In this document: positions 1 through 13,200 of the stretch, in pieces
Numbering within the stretch: the first letter of the stretch is position 1
Layout: every line of letters begins with the position of its first letter
From: Heterodera schachtii
Lineage: Eukaryota; Nematoda; Chromadorea; Rhabditida; Heteroderidae
NCBI GenBank assembly: GCA_023374025.1
Contig: SIJG01000164.1
Location: forward strand, 1-64,000
Direction of reading: 5' to 3'
DNA: 64,000 bases
Position numbers and translations under genes: made by a program
Notes under the pieces: model-generated
The model's input: the letters and a program-made list of their open reading frames with translations, nothing else
Database searches by the model: none
What the model was told of the DNA's origin: nothing

Positions 1-3000
1 TTAAAAAAAATTAATTTTGCTAGGAGATGGAAGGCGAAATATGAAATTGCCGGTCGTTTAGCGAGAAATACTTAAAACCGAGTAAGTTTACTCTCTTGTT
101 TGGACGGGCTTCTTTAAGCCAGCTTATGAGATAATTAAACAAAAAATTTTTAATTCAACCTTAAAGGAAAAGAATTAGAGCCTAAATAAATAAGAATCAA
201 TATTTAAAGAGTGTAACTATGGCCGAAAAAAGCATTATTATAAATATGTAATTTAATGGAATATGCCTACTGGTAAATAATAAAAATTTAATTAAAATAA
301 GAATGTAATGGTAGTAACAGAAAAACACTCAGTCTGTTAAATATAAAATTTGAAGGCATTGTCCAGGTAAAATATTTAACAGAATTCATAGTCAAGTTAA
401 AAGAAATACGAAGCTAAATATTGTAAAAATGGTAATAAAATGTAAAATTAAATGGCAGCAATATTAAAACATGTAAATTAGAATAAAATCAAGCTTTAAA
501 TTTTATAGCTGAATCACAACAGTCCAAATTTGATTTTAATAAAACGCGTTTGGCGTCCACATGAAATTCACAACAGAGAATCCTTTTTTATATTAATCAA
601 AGCTTAAATAAATGTAATCGTTTAAATAGGATTAAAATAAAAAAATAATTTATAATATAATAATTTTATGTTTAATATATTAAAATAAATTAATTTTAAT
701 ATTGAGCTGAAAGTGTTGGTTAGAATTGAACGAAATAAAATAAACACAATTTAAATATCAATTTAAAATATTTCCCAAAGATTTATGAAAATATTGATAT
801 AAATTTGTACGAAGAAGCAAATTATATTAAGACAATCGAAAATTCCTCTATTTTCTACTTTCTGAAATTGTTATCAAGCGAACCGAAAATAGTCTAAGTG
901 TGAATAAAAATATTTAAATTTAATTATTCAATTCACTAAAATATTCACACTGAGACAAATTTCGGTTCGACCTAGCATCAATTTTTACCACTTCCGATTA
1001 TTCCACTTGCACGGCGTCCATTTTCCATGTGTCAGAATTAAATAATCTTTTCTACAATTTATATTTAATTTATACAAAAACAATAAATTAATTTTCATTG
1101 ACTTTATTTTAACTGATATCAGTATGGAATAATTTTTTAAATAGTCTGTTTCACTTTCATCAATTTTGGAGAATAACAATTGACAAATACATAAGCTATC
1201 GAATATTATAATGATTCATTAAATTTAAGCTAGTTACAATGTATAAACACTTATATAGAAAATAAACTAAAAAATAATAAATAAATTAATTTAAAATTTT
1301 TAGACTTGAATTTGTAGATCAATAAGATCAAATAATTATTAACATAAACAGCAATTATATAATAGATAAATAATAAATTGAAAATTTAGGACAATTCTTC
1401 CGAGAAAAATATCTGCTATTTGCCATGTAAAATGTTTTGAATTATGTTTGAATGATGAATTAAATGAAAAAAATTTAAAATATTCACAACTCAAAAAAAA
1501 ACATTTTCAATATTTAAGTATAAAATTCATAATATCAATAAAAAAAGAACAAATATACAAACAAACTAAATAAACATATAAAATAAAAATAAATTTTTTA
1601 GACTTGAATTTATAGATCAACAAGACCTAAATAAAAGATATTAAAGCAAGCATTTAAATTTGTATTTGCCATGTTAAAAAGCATGTGAACCCAACAGAAG
1701 AAATAAATACAATAATTATATAACAATATAGCGATATAAATAAATAGCTTATATTACTAGATATATTGTAAATTTATGATTTAAAAAACATTAATTAATT
1801 TAATATGTAGATGAGCTTGCATTAGACCTTTTTCTACTTCCAGGTAATCGAAATTTCATGAAGAACATAAATCATCTTGTAGCGTTAAAATAAAAACTTG
1901 GTAATACATGTTTTGAAAGAAGGAAATCCCCCTATAATTAGAAAAAATATTTACAAATTTCTTGAAAATTAATAACTTTTTATTGACAAAATTTTTTTAT
2001 TAGTTATAAAAAAATGTCAAATAATTTATAAAAAGATAATATAAAATTTACAAAAAAAAAAAAAAAAAACAAATTTTAGGACCATAAATTTTAGATAGTC
2101 GTCTGAATCAAATGAAATATTTAATTCATGTTTAAATATAAAAAGTTTACGGAAATAACTGCAAAAATAAACAAGAATTTAATGAAATTTGGTTTTGAGA
2201 TGAACTTGAAAAATAAAGTAAATACAAATAACTTAAAAAAATGTAATGAAGATAACTGTGCTGATAGATATAGGACTAGTTTTTGGAAATGGGAAATAAT
2301 GCTTAGAGAATTTTCGTATTTCCAAGATTGTACTTGGAAATTAGCATTTTGGCATAAATTTTAAAAAATATGCAGTTTTATGAAAAAGTAGAAATTTTTG
2401 GCATTCTGTCTGAAATAATCATAATATTTGCTAAACATTTTTGTTGGTGTGTTTTATTCTAAATCTGGTTAATAAATTGCTTCAAATTTTCAAAAATTTT
2501 TACCGGCTGCACCTTCCGGCACCGCCGAACCCCTTTATTCCCAAAAAATTAAAAAATGCACATCGCAAAAAAATTGTGAAAAGTAAAAAATTGTTGCCGC
2601 AAAATTGGATCAAAAATGTTCCTCTTTGTGAAAATCTGTTTAATATATTAAAACGAAAATGAGGAAAGTGATCAGCAGAAACAAAAAAAAAATTGGAAAC
2701 AATCCATTAAAACGAAAATACAAGCCATTTGAATAAAAATTAACTATTTTTATGATGTACTAAGATTTAAAACGGTACTAAAAAATATAATATAAAAATA
2801 AAAAAATTGGAAAATAGTTGCTAGAATATTAAAATATAAGATTAAGGATTTTCAAACAATGTAAAATCAGAAAAAAAGTATTTATAAATATCAAAATGCC
2901 AATCCAAACTCAAAGCGCATTATGTGAGAAAGAACATCTACAAATACATATTATATAATATAAACAGCAACATAATTAAAAAATAAAAAAAATATTTAAA

Positions 3001-4219
3001 ATGATATACTAAATACGGATGCCATTTTATGAATGATAAATAAAATAAAAATTTTAAACAAAAATTAGATCAAATAAGAGTATTTAAAAATTATTTCAAT
3101 AATACAAAAAGATTTATTTAATTAATTATTAAAATAATATAATAATGTAAAAATTATTTAAATTTTTAAATTTAAGTCAATAACCTAAATTAAATGATTC
3201 AAAAATGATTCAAAAACATCCAACTATTTTATAAATTATTAGAACAGTTTGAGGGTAATGGAGAAGCCAAACTGAGGATTGAGAAGGATTTAAAAGATCA
3301 GCAGGCAATACGAGACTACGTTTATACAAATGAAAAAAAAGGAAAATATTTATATGATATTTAAATAGCTATTATTAATTCAAACATCATTACAAGTATA
3401 CTGTAATTTTGCCAAATAAAGCAAATAAAGAATAAAATAAGAATTATATAAAGATATGCAAAAAAAAATTAATTCAAATATTTTTTAATGCGAGTAATTT
3501 AAATATTATTAAAGGTTTAACGCGTTTCAATACATAATTAATTTTTAATAATATTATTGTTTATCAATTAAAACATTCTTAATTTACTATCAAAATAAGA
3601 AAAATCTTTATTTAAAGAGAGTAATCAGTAATGATAATAAATAAATAATTAAAGCATTACCAATAACATCTATATAAATGGAAAAAATTAATGCCATTAC
3701 TGATGAATAAAACAAAATATTTAAATAAGATTTTAATAAACGAAATTATTCTCTAAGCCATCAATTGAAGTTAAGACTTATAGGCTGAGACAAGAAATAA
3801 TTGAAAAAATCTATTCGCTAAAAATTAATGAAATTCACAATTAAGTAATAGAAAAATTAATAATTGTATGAAAGAATAAATCAATTTATATATTACCAAT
3901 GAAAATAAGGGTAATATAAGAAAAAAATAAATTATAAAATGTTTATAAGAAATATTAATACATAAGAAAAACGAAATTGAAAATAAAGGAAAGAAACACC
4001 AAAAACAAATTTAATTAAAATATTTATTTCAAGGAAAATCTTGCGAAGAAACGAAGAAAATGATTTAATTAAGTAAAAATGTATTTCACCAAATTTCTTT
4101 TTGCTAAATTACATAGAGAAATTAATGATTGCTTACTAAATTAAGAAAACACCGAACAGAAACAAATTTAATAATAAACCTAACAGAAATACTAATAAAT
4201 TTATAAAAACCGTGTATAC
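1..4219. other. A-rich, mostly non-coding stretch
   Basis: Low-GC, A-rich on the + strand, as expected for introns or spacer of minus-strand genes. Short islands (for example 3240-3345, open on both strands) are not good enough to call. A degenerate unit is repeated about 298 bp apart, near 1299 and 1597 (tttagacttgaattt followed by tagatcaa). A transposon remnant with a GC-rich core lies near 2500. I see no complete gene. Confidence 0.5.
879..969. repeat. 28-nt inverted repeat (hairpin)
   Basis: Arms 879-906 and 942-969 are near-perfect reverse complements, starting cgaaccgaaa and ending tttcggttcg, with a 35-nt AT-rich loop. It could be a small MITE relic or a transcribed hairpin. The arms differ at only about four positions. 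Confidence 0.75.
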
Positions 4220-4459
4220 CATCAAAGATCTGTTCCAAAAAACCGACCCATTCGTTGAAGCAAAATTACTGAAAAAATATTTATGGTATAAATAGTTAAT
4301 TTAAATCTTCAAAAATGAATTTTACATGTATTTATATATTAAAAATAACAGTACCCAGCAGAAGGGCAAGTCCCTGATGATTATTATCAGACGGTGCATT
4401 TACCGTCGGTTGCCACACATCGCATATTGGCTGTATTAGACTACGTCTCAGTGCACTGG
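4220..4459 (-). CDS. 3' end of a small micro-exon gene (two exons)
   Basis: Two exons read on the minus strand. Exon 4355-4459 (105 nt) follows a tttttag acceptor and ends at gtactg. It is open in only one frame (2 nt in, 1 nt out) and contains PICDVW and later DNNHQGLALLL. Exon 4220-4268 (49 nt) has a textbook tttttcag acceptor. Entered in the matching phase it reads ILLQRMGRFFGTDL and then stops. The phase-1 terminal intron matches the models at 7852-8462, 34015-34599 and 42002-43988. Upstream exons may include those at 5102, 5381, 6618 and 6951. I do not recognise the protein. In another phase the 49-nt exon is open throughout and would be internal. Confidence 0.45.
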
Positions 4460-5101
4460 CTAAAAATATAATAAACAAAAGTTTTATAAAATTAATCAAA
4501 ATCATAACAAAACAATAATAAATACTTGAATTGAAATGAAAATGGACATAAAAAATTAGTATAAAAGTTGTAACATATAAAGTTGAAAGAACAAGAAGTA
4601 GTATTTAAATTTTTTGTGTTATATAATATAACTTTTGATAAATTAGATATGCTATTAGAGATCAAATAGAGCTAAAAAATAAATATATTAATTAATTATT
4701 ATTTACTAGAATAATAATGGTAAAGAAGCAAATTAAGAATAAAATGGAATAAACCTTACTAAATATTAAATCTAAGAAATATTATCAAAAAGATAAAAAA
4801 TATAAACCTTCTTTAAATACTTGAACTTTCTATCACTATTTAAGATTATATTCTATTTTTTCTATCATTTAATTTGAAGATCAACCTAATCTACGAAAAT
4901 TGACCAGAAAAATAAAAAAATTCATAAGTTACATTAAAAAACATAGTTTTAAACTTTGATATCATTCAATAAGAAAGAAAAACCTACAGTAACATAAAAT
5001 ACTAGTTTTTAAGATAAAAATAAAGAATCAGGTTGAGAATAAGGATTGAGAAAAAGTATTGCGAGTGACAAAACAAGCATACGAGGTCCTTCGGAAAAAA
5101 C

Positions 5102-5157
5102 CATGAGAAAAAGTCAAGTAATTAAGGAACAAGCCATGGTCAAATTTAGTCAAATTT
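5102..5157 (-). CDS. Candidate micro-exon, FD/NL type
   Basis: On the minus strand this 56-nt segment has a tgttag acceptor and a catg/gtttttt donor. It is open as NLTKFDHGLFLNYLTFSH. It resembles the segment at 33004-33080 (NLDQKLDPGFFSQLMDYFS) and the one at 55415-55474 (DKFDFDLIFSTHCLIH). Intron sequence on its 5' side in gene sense is also shared with 55474-55780, so exon and intron were duplicated together. Function unknown. Confidence 0.45.
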
Positions 5158-5380
5158 CTAACACATTAAAAGGTAAGAATAAAATTACAAAAATAACAAT
5201 CTCATATCATCTATGACCAAAGATATGAAAAGGAGGTTATCCTCTAATGACAAGAAAATTTAATTATTGTACAATGAAACTCTCAACAATTTCAAATGTA
5301 AATTAATAACAATTCATCGTTCAGTCCCCAAATTCTCAGCAAAACTAAAAGTGAATTAATAAAAATAAAAATTTATGCAC

Positions 5381-5400
5381 TAAGAGAAGAACCATAAATG
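5381..5400 (-). CDS. Candidate 20-nt micro-exon
   Basis: Minus strand: a gatgttag acceptor, then 20 nt, then a gtgcat donor. It aligns with the 36-nt exon at 55696-55731, which has the same flanking introns and the same ctta/gtg donor context. In the frame of that copy it reads IYGSSL. Too short to support alone; the paralogous flanks are the evidence. Confidence 0.35.
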
Positions 5401-5499
5401 CTAACATCTCGGACTTTTTAGATCCCACAGGCTCCAGAATAAATAAAAATAATTAAATAAAAATATATTAAAGCTGCTAAATGATCAGTACAATTTTTC

Positions 5500-5824
5500 A
5501 TTCTTGCTGATTAATGAATATTTTTTGCATGTATTTAATTTTTTTTTAATTATTTAAATAATTCAAATTTTATTTTTCAGAAAATTTTCTCAGCATCATT
5601 TTTAGACGAGGCCATAATTAAGAAAGTTTTTGAGTGTCGGTATAAAAATCAAAAAATTCAAAAAAAATTATTTTATATTTAAAAAACTAAATAAACCATT
5701 TATAAAAAGATTTTTTGGTTCGTTTTCAGATTTAAAATTTTTTAATCTTCGTCTCATTTTTGTTTTGGTTATACGAAATTTTGACGAAAAAAATGAGTTT
5801 AAAAAATTGTCTTATCATATATAG
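5500..5824 (+). other. Short T-rich island with plus-strand open frame
   Basis: Within an otherwise A-rich block this stretch is T-rich. A strong acceptor (ttttatttttcag, ending 5580) is followed by an open frame beginning KIFSASFLDEAIIKKVFEC, and a second frame stays open to 5824. It may be a small inserted plus-strand segment or a relic. The palindrome-like cgtctcattttt / gaaattttgacg near 5750-5795 suggests a mobile origin. No function can be assigned. Confidence 0.25.
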
Positions 5825-6297
5825 AAGTATAGCTGAGTGGTGCAACCTGCAGCAGGTTTGTGTTGTGATCAACATTAGTAAAATTTTAGTGTAAAGATTT
5901 TCATAAATTAATTTAAAGCATAATCAAAGCCGAAATTTCCGCTATATTTAAATGTAATTATAAGTTTAAATAACTAAATATTTATTCAGCAGTAGAAAAA
6001 AATGTATGTATGAATGTGGATATTTTTATAACCTTAAAAAATTAAAATTAATAATTTAAAAAAAATCTTAAAAACAAAAAAATATATATATTTAAAATAC
6101 AATATTTAAAAAATAAATTTTTATAAAAATTATGAAACGAAAAAAGGAGCAGTTAAAGAATGTTATGCCGATACAAGAGAACTGAATCAAAATATTTTAA
6201 TAATAAAATAATTCGCCCATCTCAGGAAAATAATCAATTAAACAAAAATGCAGCATATAATATTTCTGAAGCTTGCTTGATTATGGAAGAGCAGAAC

Positions 6298-6321
6298 AGA
6301 GCAATGAAAAACAAATTTATC
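6298..6321 (-). CDS. Candidate 24-nt micro-exon (DKFVFHCS)
   Basis: Minus strand: a tttagacag acceptor, then 24 nt reading DKFVFHCS in frame 0-0, then a gttctg donor. Its start matches the FD-type segment at 55415-55474 (DKFDF). A plus-strand open frame of 66 codons also covers this place (6160-6360), so the strand is not proven. Confidence 0.3.
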
Positions 6322-6617
6322 CTGTCTAAATTTAATAATAATTTTAGAAAAAATAGATAAAATAAATAATATTAATAAATTAAAGATACTAATACTAATA
6401 TTATTTTAATTTTTAAAATATTTCATACAAACGAAAACAATTTTAATAATAAAGAAAAATAATGTAGTTTAATTAAAAAATTATGAAAGAATAATTCAGA
6501 AATGTAGAAAAAATACAATGCTAAAATTTTTGTGCAACATAAATTTAATAAAGTAAATAAAAACTTTAAATTTGCATTAAGGCCGGCGCGAATAGATCAT
6601 CAAGCAATTATGATTAC

Positions 6618-6656
6618 AAGCGTGGACCCAGTTTTTAATGTCAAGTTTTCCTCAAA
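6618..6656 (-). CDS. Candidate 39-nt micro-exon, FD/NL type
   Basis: Minus strand: a tcatttag acceptor and gtaatc donor flank 39 nt read as FEENLTLKTGSTL, phase 0-0. The DNA aligns with 33020-33080 on the same strand (gaggaaaactt..aaaact), where the reading is MEENLDQKLDPG. The plus-strand exon 62747-62785 has the same length and phase. About 630 nt upstream (ATG at 7287) an open frame begins MHFSFLNLFFIFGLM and could be a signal-peptide exon, but such frames arise easily in T-rich DNA. Confidence 0.4.
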
Positions 6657-6950
6657 CTAAATGAATAAAAACAAAAAATTTAATTCTATGGAATATAAAA
6701 TATTACTAAATCTACACAAGAGTAGGGCAGGTTATGTAGCGGACAAGAAATAATAATAAAATTTCATTTCAAAACCAAAAATGATTAAATCGAAAAAGAA
6801 AAATTAACAAAATTATAAAATGAGAAACGGTTCGTTTAAACAAATCAGAAATATAATGAAACTATTTCAACTAAACAAGTGTAATATAAATTAATTAACA
6901 AAAAAAAAATTACTTTTCTATAGACAAGATAAATATTAAATACCAAGTAC

Positions 6951-6971
6951 TAATATAAAGCAGGCCGCGCC
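6951..6971 (-). CDS. Candidate 21-nt micro-exon
   Basis: Minus strand: acceptor ttccttcatgcag, 21 GC-rich nt, donor gtacttgg. It reads GAACFIL in frame 0, loosely like the PG-type exons (PGAPYNF, PGMPYIPFL). The core is sharply GC-richer than its surroundings. Confidence 0.35.
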
Positions 6972-7226
6972 CTGCATGAAGGAATTAATGATAAAGCGGC
7001 ATGATTAATAATTTAATTATAAAAGCTTGATAAATAAAACTTTAATTAATAATTTTAAATAAATAAATACAAAATATTTCATATAATATTTTTTTATAAC
7101 TTTTAAAAAGAATTCAGAATTATGACTAAAATGAAAAAATAAAGTTAGAATAATTCATAAATATAAATCAAAGAGTTATTTATTAAAAAATAAATAGATA
7201 CATTAACATTAAATATTTTATCAATA

Positions 7227-7287
7227 TTTGAACTCAACGAAACATTAGTCCAAATATAAAAAATAAATTTAAGAAAGAGAAATGCAT
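7227..7287 (-). CDS. Possible signal-peptide exon (tentative)
   Basis: ATG on the minus strand at 7287 opens MHFSFLNLFFIFGLM before a gtttcg donor candidate. It lies at the 5' edge of the minus-strand block, where a first exon is expected. Hydrophobic frames are frequent by chance in T-rich DNA, so this is weak. Confidence 0.22.
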
Positions 7288-7851
7288 AAGCAATAAACAA
7301 ATTAATAAAATAAAAGAAATGAAAAGCTAAATCAATCGTTTATTTAATTGTTTAATCAAATGAAATTTCAAACAAAAAAAGTATAACTTTTCTCAAATGC
7401 AACTAAATTTTTAATTCTTTGATAGCATTGGATGGATAGCAAGCAGTAGAATACACTAAAATTTTGTCAAGTTTGAACAAATTTATGGCCAAAAGTACAC
7501 AAGTAATCAGGTTTTTCAAACATTTTTGTCTTCAAATTGCAAAAATTTTTGACGAGTACTCTATTGGTATCCAATAATTTCAAGATTAAAGATTTGGCTG
7601 CATTTGAACTAAATTATGGGTACTTTTTTCTTTGAAATTTTCATTTAATGGTTATGGTTTGTATATAACGACATAACACCTTCGAACATATGTACTACAT
7701 TAAGAGAGTTCAAAAGTTTAGTAAAATTACTATTATATAATAGGATAAAGAGATGTTGTAATTTCGATGTCCTTAACAACGGACACTTTCCTTAAGGATA
7801 GGCAACACCCAGAGAATCTTTATAAATTTTTATTGTATTTTATTCTTGTAG

Positions 7852-8462
7852 ACCTGTGTCACAATACAATAGCTTTCCTCGCTTCATTAAGGAATTTTTA
7901 CGAAGTATACAATAACCGAAACATTTTCTTTTTAATGTATTTGTGATTTAGTTTGAAATTTTAAATAAATATAATGTTATTCAAGAATTATTTTACCCTG
8001 CTTCCTAATATAATAATTTCTATGAATTCTTTAAAAAAATTTTTTTTTCTTCTTACACTATTTTCGCTAATTAAACATTCAATCTAACAGTTTTTTAATA
8101 ATTTTCCATTTTCTCGTGCCCGAATTTCCGCTAGATTTTTATTCCATTTTTTAGTATAGGCCGTAAAATTTACTTAAATTAATTCTTTTTGTTTATTTTT
8201 ATTGTTGCAAAGATTTTGACTTTCATTTACTTTGTTTTAATTAAATGTCGTTTTTTATATAGGCATTATGATTTTTTATTTATTCTTCCATTGAACTTTT
8301 AGGTGGAGATTTTTTCATCGTTATATTATATAAATGTTAATTATATCTTATGTCACGCTTCTCGTATACTAAGTTGCATTAAGTTATGCTGGATGCCGGT
8401 TCGGTGGCTGTAGAGAGGACTTTGTGCTGAGATTGGGGGACCCCGACACGATCAAGGAATGA
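7852..8462 (+). CDS. Two 3' exons of a small micro-exon gene
   Basis: Exon 7852-7904 follows a tattcttgtag acceptor and ends at gtatac. It reads PVSQYNSFPRFIKEFLR with one base left over. Exon 8374-8462 follows tatactaag, starts with the two missing bases, and reads ALSYAGCRFGGCRED, then a further 13 residues to a TGA. AATAAA overlaps the stop (8462-8467). The block NSFPRFIKEFLR plus Y-A-G resembles NNFKFIKLHIKR plus Y-V-G of the gene at 34015-34599, with the intron in the same phase and nearly the same place. No clear first exon is visible; a hydrophobic frame starting MNSLKKFFFLLTLF lies in the intervening 8022-8088. It could be a pseudogene of the family. Confidence 0.45.
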
Positions 8463-8531
8463 ATAAAAATTAATTTATTCAATGTTTTAATATTTATTTG
8501 GTAATCATTTGTTTTTTTAAACAAAGTATTT

Positions 8532-8903
8532 GAAGGAAAAACACTTTTATTGTGTCTCTGAACAAAAGTTGGGACTTTTGTTTACATATTTTGGAGTTAT
8601 TCTACATATTTCATATGTACATATTTTTTATACATATTTTGAACTTTTTCGAATTTTTTGTACATATTTTGCAATTTTTGAGGATTTTTAGAAAAAAAAT
8701 TTTAGATGCCCAAAAAAATCCAACACTGCAATTTTTTAGTACATATTATTTAATTTTGTGCCTTATCACATTTCGAAGAATTTTTTTCCCAAAAATAACC
8801 ATTTTAAAATTCCTATTTACATATTTTAGTAGATTAGAGGATTTTTGTACATATTTTATTTATATACTTTGCGATTTTTCTTACACAAAAAAGGAAGCCC
8901 TAG
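8532..8903. mobile_element. Non-autonomous element, family A copy 1
   Basis: Begins aggaaaaacact and ends aaaaaaggaagcccta. Between them is a low-complexity series of tacatattt motifs. It matches 44489-44729 (aggaaaaacactc ... aaaagaatccctaa) in order and ends, so both belong to one MITE family. The 3' end resembles the reversed 5' terminus of the hAT-like element at 58111 (tagggattctttttt). No clean target duplication is seen. The long open frame across it is a composition effect. Confidence 0.6.
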
Positions 8904-9607
8904 TGATGGATTTTGAAAAAACAAATTATCAAACCTCAAAAAATATTAAGTAAATAACTGTAAAGATTTATTATAATTTTTAAATTAATTATATTTATTT
9001 AAATTAATTTGTTTTTTATTTTTTTAAATTATCTTTTCTTATCATTTTTTCAATTAATGTATAATAAAAAAAAAAGAATTTTAACTGTGAAAACTTTGTT
9101 TTAAAATATACGTTTTCTCATCTCAATGTTTTTATTCTTTTAAATCATTTATAAACTTATTTATTATTGAAAATTTATATTACTTTTTTATTATCATCTT
9201 ATAATCCAAACAATTACCTAAATAATAGCACAACGATAAAATAATTACGTAACTATATCTTGAATTTATATTCAAATTAGTATTTATTTTACTTCGTCAA
9301 ATGCTAACCAATATTTTTCAGCTAAACATTATTAATTTCATAATTCGAAAAAATATTGTATTTATAGCATCAATTTAGTGGTTAAATTAAATGTTTTCTT
9401 TTATTGCAATTTAAAACAATATTATACATTAATAATTAAAGCATACTTCTTTAGTTTTATAATTTTTTTAAATTTTATCATTATTATCAAGGTTTGATTC
9501 GTTTTTCTTGTTTAATTCTTGTTTTATTATTTTTTAAGTTTAACTATTTCAATTTAACTAATTAATATTTTTAATAATTTGATAATTTCATTTATTTAAT
9601 GTTGCAG

Positions 9608-9632
9608 AGGACAGGTAGATACCGTTACTTAA
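9608..9632 (+). CDS. Candidate 25-nt micro-exon
   Basis: Acceptor ttaatgttgcag, then 25 nt reading RTGRYRYL plus one base, then donor gttaatga. A second acceptor, tctctgcag, occurs 26 nt after the donor. Isolated; it may belong to another gene of the plus-strand block. Confidence 0.3.
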
Positions 9633-9741
9633 GTTAATGACTCTCTGCAGGCAAAGGTCTTAATTTTTAGAAAATCGACCCAAATATAATATTTAGATTT
9701 TTTACACTCATATTAAATCACGCTTTCTTTCGACAGCAAAG

Positions 9742-10277
9742 GACTTTTCGACAGAAACACAAAAAATAATGGACTTTTCGACAGTAAACATAAAAACAAC
9801 TAATTCTTATTAAAATGAATTATATTGCTTGTCAGTTTTACTAAATTTATTTTAAATTAACATACTAAAATGTATTGTTAAATCATTATTACTAGGGATA
9901 CGATTTTTACATTTTTTACAATGAAAAATTTCAGAAAACACACCCTTAAGAATCGGCCCATAAAGTTTTCAAAAATATACCTCTAAGAAGAATGAAAAAT
10001 TTTCTCAAAAATTAATCTCCAAAATTTATCTATTTATTTTCTTGGTAATAATTTTTGATTTTAAAAATAATTTATCTCAAAACTGATCTGGCTTAATTTT
10101 GTTGCTTTTTTGATAAAATTTTACGATTTTACACCTCTAATTTAGAAACTTAATTACTCTTTACTGTCGAAAAGTCTACTGTCGAAAAGTTCCCTCCTCA
10201 AATTTTAAATATTTCTGTCGAATGTCCTTTGCTGTCGAAAAGTCCTTCTGTCGAAAAGTCCTCTGTCGAAAAGTCCG
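9742..10277. mobile_element. Foldback element with ggacttttcgacag repeats
   Basis: The left side carries ggacttttcgacag repeated in one orientation. The right side (10165-10277) carries its complement, ctgtcgaaaagtcc, several times in tandem, ending aagtccggcgcc. It is an inverted-repeat DNA transposon relic with subterminal repeats. The left terminus is degenerate and no target duplication was identified. Confidence 0.65.
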
Positions 10278-13200
10278 GCGCCCCTTCATTCAAGCATATT
10301 TTTTTTGATTTTTTATTAACTCTCGACTGTGCCAACCAATGAAGTTAAGATTTTTCAGAAATGTTATTGAAAATTGATGACAATAAATATTTTTGGAAAT
10401 TAATTATCTTTATGGTGGTACTATGGGAGTACCATAAACAATTATAATTAAGTTCTGTGCACAATAAACAATATTCTGCTTTTGGTCCAATTGATAGTGT
10501 TTTCTTTATGTAGTTATAAAAATATTAAAAATTGTTAATTTTTACAATTTACTTATATATGTAATTAGAAATATTAATTTTTCCTGAAATACCAAAATTG
10601 TGTTAATTTAAGTTATCGATTTTCCCGAAAGGTGTGGGGGGTATGGTAGTGGCGGCAATTGAAAATACAAAATTTTCCAGAGGGCTATTGGGTAGTTGCC
10701 AAATGTTGGGGGGGGGGGATTGGACAAGCACCACGTGGACATTTGCCAATTAATAAAATTGAATTTTTTGAAAATGTACGGTGCAAAGTTAATTTCATTT
10801 TTTCTAAAAAACATTTTCTCGTATTTATTATGTTATATTGAAATTTTAATAGCAGATTTAAGCCATTTTGGATTATTTTTTAAATGCTTTTGCCATTTGA
10901 TCATCACCATATATTTAGTTATGAATGAACATTAAAAATCGGAATTAGTTCCTTGTGATTCCCATGAGAATGAGAGTTTTCGATAGCTCCTTTGATGTCC
11001 CGAGTGTTTCTGTTATAAATTTTAAAGCATTAATAATTATTTGATATAGTTTTTCATCTTTATTAAAATAAATATTTACACCTATTTTATTATCTCTTCA
11101 ATTTTGTTTTGTTTTTTTTGTAGCCACACCATGTTAAATGAATGGCGCTTCCTTTCTTTATAAAAAAAAAATTAAATTTAACAGATCAATTTTTATTCCT
11201 TTATTATGTATTCATAAAACTTTTTCTAGAATTTGATTATTTAATTTATATTTTCTTTCGTTTATTTTTTAATATATGAACTAATTATTATTGTATTGTT
11301 CTCTATATCTTTTAATAAATTATTTATTTTTTCATTTTAATAATTACGTCTTCTGAAAGTGCCCATTATAGGTGTTAACTTCATTTTTTCTCTTTTAATG
11401 GTTTCTGGCACCTGAATTGTTTCAACGACAATTATCAAAAAAAATTTATTTTAGAGAAATATCCGTTATATAATATATTAGTTAAACTTTTAAATTCATA
11501 TGTGCTCACAGGTCCATGTGTTCGCTTGGTGGCTCCATTTTTAGAAATTAAGTTTAGCATTTCATAGAGTCTAAATTTAAATAAATTATGTTTTGAATTT
11601 AATCGATCATTTAAAAAAAAGAAGAATTTTTGGCGTCATATTTATTAATCCATTATTTTTGTTAAATATTTCGCTCTTCTGTGTTCTATTCGTTTGATAT
11701 TAGGGTTAATCATGTAAATTTTCGTATGAAATTGATGTTTAACTGATCAAACATGGAATTACTAAATTTTTCTTGTCCACTACCTGATGTGCATATCACT
11801 CTGGGTTGTCTGCATTCAGTTTTTTATGAGCTTAAAAGCATGACACAGGCTTTTCTCATTTGTTTATTTTTTTAAATAGATAATTATTTAATTAATTAAA
11901 AGTATTAAATAAAAAAATTGCGTTAAAAGCATTTCTTGTAAATAAAAAATAAACTATTTTGCATTACACTTTTCTTCTATCAATGTCAGAAATTTTTATT
12001 TGATAAATTCAAATGAATTATTTATTCGTGTTTTCCTTCATTTATTCGTGTGACAAATGCTTACAGATGCCCATAGTTTATTTTTTTCACACTTAATAAA
12101 TAATTAAATTATTATTTGCTTTCATTAATATTTTTACTAAAATCTCTTTTTGAATCTATTTTTAATAATTGTTAACTTGATTATTTCGTCATTCAATTAT
12201 TAATTTTTCCCTTTTTTAAGAAAATGCAATGAAATTTATCTTTTTTGTATTTTTTCATTTAATTTCAATGATTTTTGCTTATATAATTGTTTTTCATTTT
12301 GTTATTTTCTCGCTAACGTGACTATTTAACTATCCGACGTGGTTTTTTGAAATTTTAACATTAATTGTCTGTAAATTTAGTGGATGTTTTTGGCTGTGAT
12401 TTTATTTAATTTAATTTATAAAGTTTTCAAGTAAGTTTTTGTATTATATTTATTATTCCGTTTATTTATTCTTTTTCGCTTTTTTCCATAATTCAATAAG
12501 CGAAGCGTCATTCTCTTTTCTATGCAATTTACAAAAAAAAAGAAACGCTGTAAAAATTTTAATTCATTTTTCTTTTCTGTACTTGCCTTGTTATTCTGCA
12601 GAATACACCTAATTCCAATAAAATTTGATGAACTTGTTATCGTTCAACTTATCAATAACCAATCAGATATAATAAATAAAATTTACAATATATTGTTGCA
12701 GTATTTTTATTTATTTATTTTTTGAATTAATTTTAGATTTATCGTATTATATCCAGTGTCAGTTTTGATCAGGTAAATATAAAAATATTTTTTTTTGAAC
12801 TCAACGATATACTATGTATTGTTATGAATCATGAGTTTTTGCAGTTTTTTATATAAATGCTATTAATTTTTAAAAATTATAATTTTCATAATTGAAAGAA
12901 AATATCTTTTGTTCATCATATTCATTCAAATATTTAGGTTCATTTCTATTAGTCTAGTTCGTCTTGTTCATTAATTAACACCCGTTTCTGTTTACTTTTA
13001 TGTAATATTTGCGGTTATAAATTTTATTTCATGACGAATTAAGAATTATTTATTTTTGTTTCGTTATTAAATAAATATTAATTTTTTCTGTTATTTTATC
13101 TCATTTTGAATAAAGAATTTACTTAGCCATATAATTAATGCCTTTATAATAGTGGAAATTTTTTGCCTGTGATTTTGCTTTAATTCAGAAAAAGCAACTT

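Noticed and set aside
1..7500. 21U-RNA (piRNA) gene cluster, suggested by many GC-richer 20-30 nt islands in AT-rich DNA
   Set aside because: The upstream ctgtttca motif is not found at regular distance from the islands, and the islands have splice sites and open frames instead.
8552..8953. 133-codon plus-strand open frame
   Set aside because: It consists of the tacatattt repeats of a MITE and is a by-product of low complexity.
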